Made by a program: the position numbers and the translations under genes
The notes under the pieces: generated by a model
Databases searched by the model: none
Seen by the model: the letters and a program-made list of their open reading frames with translations, nothing else
Told to the model about the DNA's origin: nothing
Assembly: GCA_016789165.1 (NCBI GenBank)
Contig: JAEURL010000342.1
Location: 1 to 12,880 of the forward strand
DNA length: 12,880 bases
Direction of reading: 5' to 3'
DNA from: Anaerolineales bacterium
GTDB lineage: Bacteria > Chloroflexota > Anaerolineae > Anaerolineales > UBA6663
In this document: positions 1 through 9,043 of the stretch, one piece after another
Numbering within the stretch: position 1 is the first letter of the stretch
Layout: every line of letters starts with the position of its first letter

Positions 1-1
1 T

Positions 2-1873
2 GCCGCCGGCAACTTGTACGTGGCCGACCTGGGCAACAGCCGGGTTCAGAAATTCGCGGCCGACGGCAGCTATCTGACGAAGTGGGGGAATTGGGGCAGC
101 GGCACTGGCCAGTTCAAGAACCCGTGGGGGGTGGCCGTCGCCGCCGACGGCTACGTGTACGTGGCCGACAGCGGCAATAACCGCATGCAGAAATTCACCA
201 GCACCGGCGGCTATGTGAGCCAGTGGGGCAGCGCCGGCCCCAACCCCGGCCAGTTGAACGACCCCGGCGCCGTGGACGTCGGCTACAGCGCCCAGGGCGC
301 GGCGGAAGTGTACGTGGTGGACAGCGCCAGCTACCGCGTGCAGAAGTTTTCGGCCGGCGGCGATTACCTGCGCCAGTGGGGCAGCGCCACGAACACCGAC
401 CAGCTGTGGCGGCCGCGCGGCCTGGCGCTGGGCCTGACCGGCGACGTGTATGTGGCGGACGCCAATAACAGCCGGGTCCAGGTGTATTCGCCGGCCGGCA
501 CGTGGCTGCGCTCGTGGGGCAGCTTGGGGACCGGCGCCGGCCAATTTGACGCCGTTAGCGACATCGCCATCGACGGCGCCGGCCGCGTCTTCGTCGCCGA
601 GACGCCGCACAGCGACGCCTACCCGCCGCGGGACGACCCCGCCAATCACCGTGTGCAGGTCTTCACCGCGGCCGGCGGCCTGCTGACCACCTTCGGAATC
701 TCCGGCACGGCCCCCGGCGAATTTCGCTACCCCAACGGCCTCGACCTCGACACCGCCGGCCATCTCTACGTGGCGGACACAGGCAATAACCGCGTCCAGA
801 AACTGCACTTCGATGCCGCCACGAACACGCTGGCCTTCGTCCAGGCCTGGGGGGCTTATGGGACCGACCCGGGCCAGTTCTACTATCCGTCAGGCATTGC
901 CGTGGATGCGGCCCGCGGCGTGCTGTACGTGGGCGACACGCGCAACCATCGCATCCAGAAATTCACTCTGGACGGCGTCTTTGTGAAGACCTGGGGCACT
1001 CTCGGCACTGGGGCGGGCCAGTTTGACCTGACGAGCGGCGTGGCCGTGGACGCGGATGGCAACGTCTACGTCACCGACGGCCAGAACCTGAGCCGGCCCG
1101 GCACCAGCCCGCTCAACCAACGGGTCCAGAAGTTCACGAGCGAGGGCGTCTTCGTCACGCAATGGGGGTCCAGCGGCGGCCTGGCGGGCGAGTTCTATCA
1201 GCCGGATGGGATTGCCGTGGACCCGGCGGGCGAAGTCTATGTGGTGGACAGCGGCAATGATCGCGTGCAGGTCTTCGGCCTGGATTACCCGGCCCTGGAT
1301 CCTGTCTCCGGCCTGGTCCAGAACGGGGCCTTTGAGGCCGGCCTGGCCGGCTGGGCCTCCGGCGGCGGCCTGTCCGTCAGCCTGGAGGCGGGCAGCGGCC
1401 AGACGGGTGCGGCCGTGCGGCTGGGCGCGCCGGTGCCGGCCACCGCTCAGGGTGAAGGCCAGGCCTGGCTCCAGCAGACCATCTACGTGAACCCGGCCTG
1501 GAGCACGCCCCGGCTGTCGGTCGCCTATCGGGCCCTCACCAATCACACCACGGATTATTCGGACCTGCTCGTGGGCGTTCAGGACGCGGCCGGCCTGCAG
1601 CACCTGGCCACGGCCTTGCGCGACGGCTGCAGCACGGTCTACCAACCGCCGGCGGCCACCGATCTGGGCTGGCGCACGGGCAGCCTCGACCTGAGCGCCT
1701 TCAAAGGCAGCAGCATTCGCCTGACGCTCTACAATCGAAACCTGTGGCCGGGTTCCAAGGGCATCTGGACCTATATCGACGATGTACGGGTCGTCGAGGC
1801 TGGCCCGGCGCTCCCTTACCGTTTCTTCCTGCCGCTGACCATCCGTCCGGGGACCGCGCCCCTCTGCCCCTAA
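2..1873 (+). CDS. Secreted NHL-repeat (beta-propeller) protein with C-terminal jelly-roll-like domain, 5' partial
   Basis: The reading frame is open to the left edge, so the true start and any signal peptide lie outside; the TTG at 14 is an internal Leu codon. About nine NHL motifs of the form VYVADSGNNRVQKF recur every 45-60 residues over the first ~430 visible residues. They are separated by W-G-S-x-G-x-x-x-G-x-F stretches and predict one or more beta-propellers of a binding, non-enzymatic type. Two motifs carry insertions between the VAD-like strand and the NxRVQ strand. From about residue 440 a beta-sandwich-like module begins with NGAFEAGLAGW and ends with YIDDVRVVEA, resembling carbohydrate-binding jelly-rolls. 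The protein ends in YRFFLPLTIR plus a short tail, a C-terminus I associate with exported Chloroflexota proteins. It is probably extracellular, and the ligand is unknown. A terminator follows 40 nt after the stop. Confidence 0.9.
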   Translation, partial: AAGNLYVADLGNSRVQKFAADGSYLTKWGNWGSGTGQFKNPWGVAVAADGYVYVADSGNNRMQKFTSTGGYVSQWGSAGPNPGQLNDPGAVDVGYSAQGAAEVYVVDSASYRVQKFSAGGDYLRQWGSATNTDQLWRPRGLALGLTGDVYVADANNSRVQVYSPAGTWLRSWGSLGTGAGQFDAVSDIAIDGAGRVFVAETPHSDAYPPRDDPANHRVQVFTAAGGLLTTFGISGTAPGEFRYPNGLDLDTAGHLYVADTGNNRVQKLHFDAATNTLAFVQAWGAYGTDPGQFYYPSGIAVDAARGVLYVGDTRNHRIQKFTLDGVFVKTWGTLGTGAGQFDLTSGVAVDADGNVYVTDGQNLSRPGTSPLNQRVQKFTSEGVFVTQWGSSGGLAGEFYQPDGIAVDPAGEVYVVDSGNDRVQVFGLDYPALDPVSGLVQNGAFEAGLAGWASGGGLSVSLEAGSGQTGAAVRLGAPVPATAQGEGQAWLQQTIYVNPAWSTPRLSVAYRALTNHTTDYSDLLVGVQDAAGLQHLATALRDGCSTVYQPPAATDLGWRTGSLDLSAFKGSSIRLTLYNRNLWPGSKGIWTYIDDVRVVEAGPALPYRFFLPLTIRPGTAPLCP

Positions 1874-1913
1874 ACCGCCCAGGTTGGAAAAGCGTAGGTT
1901 GAGCCCTGGTTAG

Positions 1914-1935
1914 GCCCCGCCCCGGCGGGGCTTTT
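1914..1935 (+). terminator. Rho-independent terminator after the NHL-repeat gene
   Basis: The left arm GCCCCGCC (1914-1921) pairs perfectly with GGCGGGGC (1924-1931) and TTTT follows at once (1932-1935). The drawn loop is only 2 nt, so the innermost pairs probably open. It lies 40 nt after the NHL stop codon and separates that gene from the kinase operon. Confidence 0.85.
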
Positions 1936-1954
1936 GAGTCTGTAAGGATATCGG

Positions 1955-1960
1955 TAGAAT
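1955..1960 (+). promoter_or_regulatory. Candidate -10 element of the kinase operon
   Basis: TAGAAT lies 15 nt before the kinase ATG (end of box to start codon) and just after the terminator, where a promoter is expected. It would put transcription start near 1967 and leave a leader of about 9 nt. The only -35-like word, TTGAGT at 1934-1939, is spaced 15 nt away, which is short, so the -35 is unconvincing. Confidence 0.35.
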
Positions 1961-1967
1961 GAGTACC

Positions 1968-1971
1968 GGAG
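1968..1971 (+). promoter_or_regulatory. Ribosome binding site (GGAG) of the kinase gene
   Basis: GGAG ends 4 nt before the ATG at 1976. This is close, but it supports that start over the out-of-frame ATG at 1959. Confidence 0.45.
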
Positions 1972-1975
1972 TCCT

Positions 1976-3402
<1,427 letters not shown>

Positions 3403-3406
<4 letters not shown>

Positions 3407-5934
3407 AAGCCACCATGTCCCTCCTCACGTCGAGCGCCGTCGGGCGCGCCCGGTCCGGCCGCCTGGTGAGAAACCTGATGCGCCTGGGGTTGAGCGGCGC
3501 TTTGGCTCTGGCCAGCGCCCTCGCCGGCGCTTCCGGCGCGCCACCATCCGCAGTGCAGGCCAGCGGCGGCACCTTCCTGGTGGATAGCGTGGTGGATTCG
3601 CCGGACAACAATCCTGGCGACGGCAGTTGCGTGGCGGTGGCCGGCGGCTGCACCTTGCGGGCCGCTGTGGACGAGGCCAACGCCGACGCCGGCCTGGACA
3701 CGGTATTGCTCCCCAACAGCGCCGACCCGCTTACTTATACCCTGACGAGCACACTCGTCATCACGAACCCGGTGGAGGTCAAGCCCGTATCCGGTTCAAA
3801 CGTCGGTTTGCGGACCATCAGTGGAGCCGGGGCGGTCCGTATTTTGGACGTGGCCGCCGGCGCCAGCCTGACCCTCTCCGGGGTAACCCTCATCGAGGCC
3901 GGGCTCTCCGGCAGCCTGCGCATGGGGACCGGCTCGACCGTGAACCTCACCAGCGTGGCCATCACGGGCGGTGCCGGCCTGGCGATCCTGAACCTGGGCG
4001 GCACCCTCAGCCTGACGAATGCCACGCTCTCCGGCAACGCCGGCGGCCTCAGCAATAGCAGCTCCGGGACGACAACCCTGACCCATTCGACCGTGGCCTA
4101 CAACGTCAGCAGCACGGCGGCCGCCGGCGGCCTCGACAACGCCTCCGGCAGCGTGACCCTGCGCAGCTCCATCCTGGTGGGCAACTCCGGCGGCGCCCAG
4201 GCCCAGGACTGCTCGGGCACGATCACGACCCAGGGGTACAACGTGCTGGGCGATCTGACCAACTGCGGCCTGACGCCGGCCGGCACAGACCAGGCCGGCC
4301 GCAGCGCGGCCGAGGTGCTGACGCCCCTGGCCAATAATGGCGGCTCGAGTTTCACCCACGCCCTGGCGGCCAGCAGCCCGGCCCTGGATAAGGGCAATCC
4401 GGCGCTCTGCCCGAGCTCGGTGCCCACCGACCAGCGCGGGGCGGTGCGCTTCCAGGGCGCGGCCTGCGACGCCGGCGCCTACGAGCTGCCCCTGCTCAGC
4501 CTGAGCACGGCCAGCCTGACGGTGGACGAGGGCGGGACCGCCACCGTCACCGCCCGCCTGGAGAAATCCACGCCGTACACGGTGACCGCGGTCTATTCCA
4601 CCACCAACCTGACGGCGGTGGGCGGCGCGGACTTCGCGGCCACGACGGGCACGCTCGTCATCCCGCGCTCCAGCCCCACCAGCACGTTCACCATCACGGT
4701 GCCGATCACGGCCGACGGCATCTATGAGCTGGCCGAGACCTTCCGCCTGGACCTGCTCACGCCGGCCGGCGCCGGCCTGGGCGTCACCCGCACCACCACC
4801 ATCACCCTCACCAATCTGGACCCGGCGCCGGTGGTGCAGTGGGCGTCCGCGGCCTATACGGCCACGGAAGGCGCCGGCCCGGCCGTGCTCACCGCGGCCC
4901 TCGATCGGCCGTCCGAGCTGACGACCACCGTCAACTACACCACCACGGCCGGCACCGCCCGCGCCGGCGCGGACTTCACGGCCCAATCCGGCACGCTGAC
5001 CTTCCCGCCGCTTTCCACCTCTCAGCCAGTCACGGTGCCGGTGGCCGCCGACGCCGTCTACGAGAACGCCGAGGCCTTCACGGTCCGGCTGACGGCCCCA
5101 GTGGGCAACGGGAGCCTGGGCGCGCGCACCACGGCCACGGTCACGGTCCAGAACAGCAATCCGGCGCCGAGCGTGGCCTTCGTGACGAGCGCCACGGCGG
5201 TGCGCGAGGACGCCGGCACGGTGGCGCCGGCCGTGCGCCTGAGCGCGGTTTCCGAGGTGACAGCCACGGTCCAGTACGCGGCCGCCGGCGGGACGGCCAC
5301 GTCGGGCGTCGATTACACGGTCCAGGGCGCGGGCACGCTCACCTTCGCGCCCGGGATCACCACCACGAGCCTCCCGGTCAGCCTGGTGGACGACTTTGAA
5401 TACGAGGGCACCGAAACCGTGACCCTGACGCTCAGCAGCCCGAGCGCGGCCACGCTGGGCGCGCCGGCCGCCCAGCGGCTGGACCTGCTGGACAGCGACA
5501 GCCGGCTGTGGCTGGGCGGGGTGGCCAAAGAGTTCAACCCTTACGACGAGGTGGAGCCGAACGACAGCTTCACCCAGGCCACCGGCCCGCTGACCTCCGG
5601 CCGCCCGTATTACGGCACCTTCAAGGGCACGCGCGACCTGGACTTCTTCTTCTTTGACACCACGGCCACCGGCCAGATCCGAGTGGAGATTGCCGGCCTG
5701 CTGCAGAGCACCAAGGTCAATGGTGTGGATATCCCGGGAGCCCAGGTGCAGCTGTGCGCCGACTCCGATCCCTTCTGCGTGCCCTACATCGGCTATTCCG
5801 GCGGCTATGAGCCCGGCACCACCCTGTTCCGGATCGTGGTGAACAACCGGCCGGCCGGCCGCTATTGGGTGGCGGTGGTGATGCCCGACGGCTACACCGG
5901 CGGCCGCTACACGCTCACGGTCACGCACCCCTGA
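3403..5934 (+). CDS. Secreted beta-helix protein with CSLREA-like and choice-of-anchor-Q-like regions, three Calx-beta domains and a PPC-like C-terminus
   Basis: This 843-residue protein has a long N-terminal signal region (about 20-50, ending in ALAGASGA and VQASGG). A CSLREA-like motif follows: C76 and C83 around CTLRAAVDEANA. Next is a right-handed beta-helix-like stretch (about 100-300) rich in S/T/G and NxTLSGN turns. It closes with a choice-of-anchor-Q-like end (about 305-361: NNGG, SPALDKGN, DQRG, CDAGAYE). Three Calx-beta domains follow (about 365-473, 478-585, 590-697), each with a TATEG/VDEGG/REDAG opening and a YELAETF/YENAEAF/YEGTETV calcium-type motif. The last 130 residues (EVEPNDSFTQA, DLDFFFFD) resemble the PPC domain of secreted proteins. 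It is probably a cell-surface or released adhesin-like protein. The start is either GTG 3403, overlapping the kinase stop as GTGA, or ATG 3415. It lacks an FLPL tail. Confidence 0.88.
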
Positions 5935-5959
5935 GGCCGGCGCCGCCTCTGCCACGGCG

Positions 5960-7102
5960 ATGACAATCCTGACGGCCGGCCGATGGCTCTGGCAGCGGCG
6001 GGGCTGGGGCCTGCGCCTGCTGCTGCTGGCCGCGCTGCTGGCCATGGTGGCGCCGCCGCCCCGGCTGTTGGTCCTCGGCCCGCCGCAGACCGTGGCCACC
6101 CGCCACCCGCTCGTCTGCACCCACACCCGCCTGACCGACGAAGTGGAGCCCTGGAAGGTCCTGCACACGCTCGAGCTGGTGCGCCAGATGGGCGCGCCGA
6201 CCATCGTGGAGTACTTCCCCTGGGCCTACCACGAGGGCGCGGCCGGCCAATTCAACTGGAGCCACGCCGAGATGCGCGTGGACTTCGCCCAGAACCAGGG
6301 CCTGGCCGTCATCGCCCGCCTGGGCGGCCTGGTGCCGGCCTGGGCGCGTGTGGAGCCGGGCGCGGACCCGGCCGGCGGGGACCAGATCGTGGATACCTTC
6401 CTGCCCGAGGCGCGCTTCGCCGACTTCGGCGAATACGTCTTCCAGTTCGTCAGCCACTTCCGCGGCCGGGTGCGGGCCGTGATCATCTGGAACGAGCCCA
6501 ACGTCACCCTGGAGTGGGGTTTCCGGCGCGTGGATCCGGAAGCCTACACGCGTTTGCTGCGCATCGCCTTTGAGCGCGCCAAGGCCGCCGACCCGCAGGT
6601 GCTGGTGCTGGGCGGCGCGCTGGCGCCCACGCTGGAGCCTGAAGTCAGCGAGTTGGCGCTGGACGACCTGCTCTACCTGGAGCGGATGTACGCGGCCGGC
6701 GCCGGCGCCTTCCTGGACGGGCTGGCCGCGCACGCCTACGGCCTCAAGTTCCCGCCGGAGGAGCCGCCGGCCGCCGACGCCCTCAACTTCCGGCGCGTGG
6801 AGCTGCTGCGCGCCATCATGGTCCGCTATGGCGACGCCGCCAAACCCATCTACCTGACCGAGTCCGGCTGGAACGATTCGCCGCGCTGGACACACGCCGT
6901 GCGCCCGCTGGCCCGCGTGGAGTACCAGCTGCGCGCCTTCCAATGGGCCGAGGCCAACTGGCCGTACGTGCCGGCCGTGTGCGTGTGGGCTTTTCGCTAT
7001 CCGGCCCCGCAGCGCAGCTACGGCGATTACTTCACGCTGGTGACGCCGGAGTTCACGCTCAAGCCGATCTACGCGGCGATCCAGGCATGGACCCAGGAAT
7101 GA
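5960..7102 (+). CDS. Clan GH-A-like glycoside hydrolase (TIM barrel), membrane-anchored or secreted
   Basis: This 380-residue protein begins with a basic segment and a hydrophobic signal or anchor (about 18-40). The rest reads as a (beta/alpha)8 barrel of clan GH-A. VIIWNEPN places the acid/base Glu at E179 after strand 4, and PIYLTESGWN places the nucleophile Glu at E301 after strand 7. HAY (258-260) and VWAFRYP (342-348) fit strands 6 and 8. I cannot assign a family; GH5- or GH39-related groups are possible, and the substrate is unknown. Both catalytic Glu are present, so hydrolytic activity on an extracellular polysaccharide or glycoside is plausible. The gene follows the Calx-beta gene by 25 nt with no evident Shine-Dalgarno. 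Its TGA overlaps the next ATG (ATGA at 7099-7102). Confidence 0.85.
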   Translation: MTILTAGRWLWQRRGWGLRLLLLAALLAMVAPPPRLLVLGPPQTVATRHPLVCTHTRLTDEVEPWKVLHTLELVRQMGAPTIVEYFPWAYHEGAAGQFNWSHAEMRVDFAQNQGLAVIARLGGLVPAWARVEPGADPAGGDQIVDTFLPEARFADFGEYVFQFVSHFRGRVRAVIIWNEPNVTLEWGFRRVDPEAYTRLLRIAFERAKAADPQVLVLGGALAPTLEPEVSELALDDLLYLERMYAAGAGAFLDGLAAHAYGLKFPPEEPPAADALNFRRVELLRAIMVRYGDAAKPIYLTESGWNDSPRWTHAVRPLARVEYQLRAFQWAEANWPYVPAVCVWAFRYPAPQRSYGDYFTLVTPEFTLKPIYAAIQAWTQE

Positions 7103-7980
7103 ACCCCCCCCCGGTCCGAGCGCTATTCGCTAAACGCCTGTGGACGGCGGCCGGGGCGGCGGCGCTGCTGCTGGCTGGTTTGGGGGCCTGGTATTGGGGC
7201 GCGGTGCGCCAGCGCGACGACCTCGCCTGGCGGGCCGTGGTGGAGCGGGGCGTCCTGGTGGTGGCCACCGACGCCACCTATCCGCCGTTCTCGGCCGTGG
7301 ACGCCGACGGCAACCTGTTCGGTTTCGACATCGACCTGGCCGAGGCCCTGGCCGGCCGGCTGAGCGCCCGCGCCGGCCGCGAGGTGCGCGCCGAGTTCGA
7401 GAATCTGGCCTACGACGCCCTGCTGCCGGCGCTGGTGGCCGGCCGCGACGACGCCGTGATCTCGGCCTTTGTGGCCCAGCCCGAGCGCGCCAAGGAAGTG
7501 GCCTACACGCGCCCGTATTTCACGGCCGGCACCGTGGCCGTCATCGCCGAGGGCGACGCGCCGCTGGCGAGTGCTGAGGCCGGGCCGGCCTGGGCGGCCG
7601 GGCGGCGGCTGGCGGTGGAGTACGGGGCCGGCGGCGACGTCTTCGCGCGGCAGTGGGCGCGGCTGGCCGACGGGGTGGCCATTCAGCCCGCGCCCTCGGC
7701 GGCGGAGGCGCTGGCCGCGCTGGCGGCCGGCACGGCGGATGCCGCCCTGGTGGACAGCCTCTCCGCCTACGATTTCCTGCGCGGCCAGCCCGGCTATCGG
7801 CTGGCCGGCCCGCCCCTGGACCCCGAGCCGTACGTGGTGGCGGTCAGCGCCCGCAGCCGCTTGCTGCGCGCGGCGCTGGACGAAGTTCTGGCCGAGATGG
7901 CGGCGGATGGCAGCCTGGCGGCGCTGGTGGAGAAGTGGTTCGGGCCGGCCGCCGCTACGGCGTCAGCGCCGCAAAATTGA
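7099..7980 (+). CDS. Family 3 (amino-acid type) extracellular solute-binding protein, membrane-anchored
   Basis: This 293-residue protein has a hydrophobic helix near its N-terminus (about 15-36) and no lipobox Cys, so it is probably held by an uncleaved anchor. The family-3 binding fold is clear. GVLVVATDATYPPFS (51-65) and GFDIDLAEAL (75-84) open lobe 1. ISAFVAQPERAKEV contains R130, in the place of the Arg that grips the ligand carboxylate in polar amino-acid receptors. RPYF (138-141) and ALVDS (216-220, D219) match the hinge and the amino-group-binding Asp. The ATG at 7099 is chosen because it overlaps the upstream stop as ATGA; ATG 7087 in the same frame would add MDPG. No ABC permease or ATPase follows, so it is an orphan here. 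Its last 26 nt overlap the end of the opposing M23 gene. Confidence 0.9.
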   Translation: MNPPPVRALFAKRLWTAAGAAALLLAGLGAWYWGAVRQRDDLAWRAVVERGVLVVATDATYPPFSAVDADGNLFGFDIDLAEALAGRLSARAGREVRAEFENLAYDALLPALVAGRDDAVISAFVAQPERAKEVAYTRPYFTAGTVAVIAEGDAPLASAEAGPAWAAGRRLAVEYGAGGDVFARQWARLADGVAIQPAPSAAEALAALAAGTADAALVDSLSAYDFLRGQPGYRLAGPPLDPEPYVVAVSARSRLLRAALDEVLAEMAADGSLAALVEKWFGPAAATASAPQN

Positions 7981-9043
7981 TCGCCCCGGCGCGCACCTCC
8001 AGGTGCGTGCTGAGCGGCTCCCCCTGGTAGAGCGTGGTCAATTCGCAAAAGCCGGCCGGCACGTCGGTGAAGGCCGCGTTTTCGCCGTAGCCGTCGTCCG
8101 GGTTCACGCCCGGATCCCAATAGGTATCCAGGAAACGCGCCGCGCCGTCTGAGCACAGGATGCTCACGCGCATACCGGGCAGGTACTGGCCGGCGGCGTT
8201 GGCCACGCGCACGGCCAGCGTGCCGCGGCCGGCGCCCGGCGCCAGCCACAACTCCGGGTTGCGCGTGGCCCAGTACGAGTCCGGGTTGTCCAGCCGGACC
8301 TCCAGGTGCAGGTGCGGGCCGAGGGCCACGCCGGTGGCGCCGACCGTGCCGAGCTGCTCCCCGGCGGCCACGGCTTGGCCGGGCTGGACCGTCACCGTCT
8401 CCAGATGCCCGTACAGGGCGAAGACCGGCCGGCCGAGCCAGGGCTCGCTGAGCTGCAGGACCACCAGATTGCCGTAGAAGTCCAGCTGCGGCCCGAACTG
8501 GCGCTCCAGGTCGGTGCCGGCGTAATAGACCACGCCGTTCCCCACGGCCACCACCGGCACGCCTTGCGAGTTGGCGAACTCTACGCCATGGTGGGTTTCC
8601 AGCTGATTGCCGAGGGTGGAGCCGTAGCGGTAATTGGAGGCCACGAAGACGTTGCCGCCCTCGCCGATTGGCCGCCCGAAATAGAAGTGCGGCTCCCCGC
8701 CCAAGGCGGCCGGCGGGCGCGGGAAGCGCGCCAGGTCCAGCGTGGGGTAGGGGGTGGGCGAGGGCGTCGGCGAGATGGCGGGTGTGACCGTGGGCGCCGG
8801 TGTGGCGGTGGCGGCCTCGGTCGGGACGGCGGTGGGCGCGGCGGTGGCGGCCGCCGGCGGCGTGGGGGAGGCGGCCAATGACGGCGCGGCGCCCTCGGTC
8901 AGGATCACGGCCACGCGCGTGGCGATGAAGTCCGTGGGGTTGGGGCCGGGGGCCGGCGGCGTGGCCGCCCCGCGCGGATCAGCGGGCAGGCAGGCGGCCA
9001 GCAGCAGCGCGCCGGCCAGGGCGGCCAGGAGCCGGCGCTTCAT
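7955..9043 (-). CDS. M23 (LytM/lysostaphin-type) peptidase lipoprotein, second of a tandem pair
   Basis: This 362-residue protein has an n-h region and lipobox LAAC (C18), so it is probably lipidated and surface-anchored. The motif FIATRVAVILTE (39-50) precedes a long Pro/Ala/Thr linker (about 51-105). The M23 domain spans about 125-270: HHGVE (H151...E155), YGHL (H213) and GPHLHLE (H244, H246). Classical M23 enzymes use H-x3-D plus HxH to hold zinc; here the Asp is Glu, so zinc binding is possible but unproven. It may cut peptidoglycan cross-links or only bind them. A C-terminal Ig-like or carboxypeptidase-regulatory-like sandwich follows (about 275-362). The ATG overlaps the stop of the upstream paralog (ATGA at 9040-9043), implying translational coupling. 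The stop lies inside the opposing solute-binding gene. Confidence 0.9.
   Translation of the reverse strand: MKRRLLAALAGALLLAACLPADPRGAATPPAPGPNPTDFIATRVAVILTEGAAPSLAASPTPPAAATAAPTAVPTEAATATPAPTVTPAISPTPSPTPYPTLDLARFPRPPAALGGEPHFYFGRPIGEGGNVFVASNYRYGSTLGNQLETHHGVEFANSQGVPVVAVGNGVVYYAGTDLERQFGPQLDFYGNLVVLQLSEPWLGRPVFALYGHLETVTVQPGQAVAAGEQLGTVGATGVALGPHLHLEVRLDNPDSYWATRNPELWLAPGAGRGTLAVRVANAAGQYLPGMRVSILCSDGAARFLDTYWDPGVNPDDGYGENAAFTDVPAGFCELTTLYQGEPLSTHLEVRAGAINFAALTP

Noticed and set aside
14..1294. Regular repeats in the first gene considered as a CRISPR array or tandem DNA repeat
   Set aside because: Repetition is at protein level (NHL blades). The DNA units vary in length and sequence and stay in frame.
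1934..1960. TTGAGT with TAGAAT as a full sigma-70 promoter
   Set aside because: The 15-nt spacing is short and the -35 word overlaps the terminator U-run. Only the -10 is kept, at low confidence.
3796..6204. 802-residue open frame on the minus strand, opposite the Calx-beta gene
   Set aside because: It is a GC-driven shadow of the plus-strand gene: the product is low-complexity R/G/A/H with no domain, while the plus strand encodes clear Calx-beta and CSLREA-like motifs.
6943..7098. Extended start for the solute-binding protein at 6943
   Set aside because: The added 52 residues lie inside the glycoside hydrolase gene in another frame and precede the membrane anchor. ATG 7099 gives a normal N-terminus and an ATGA overlap.
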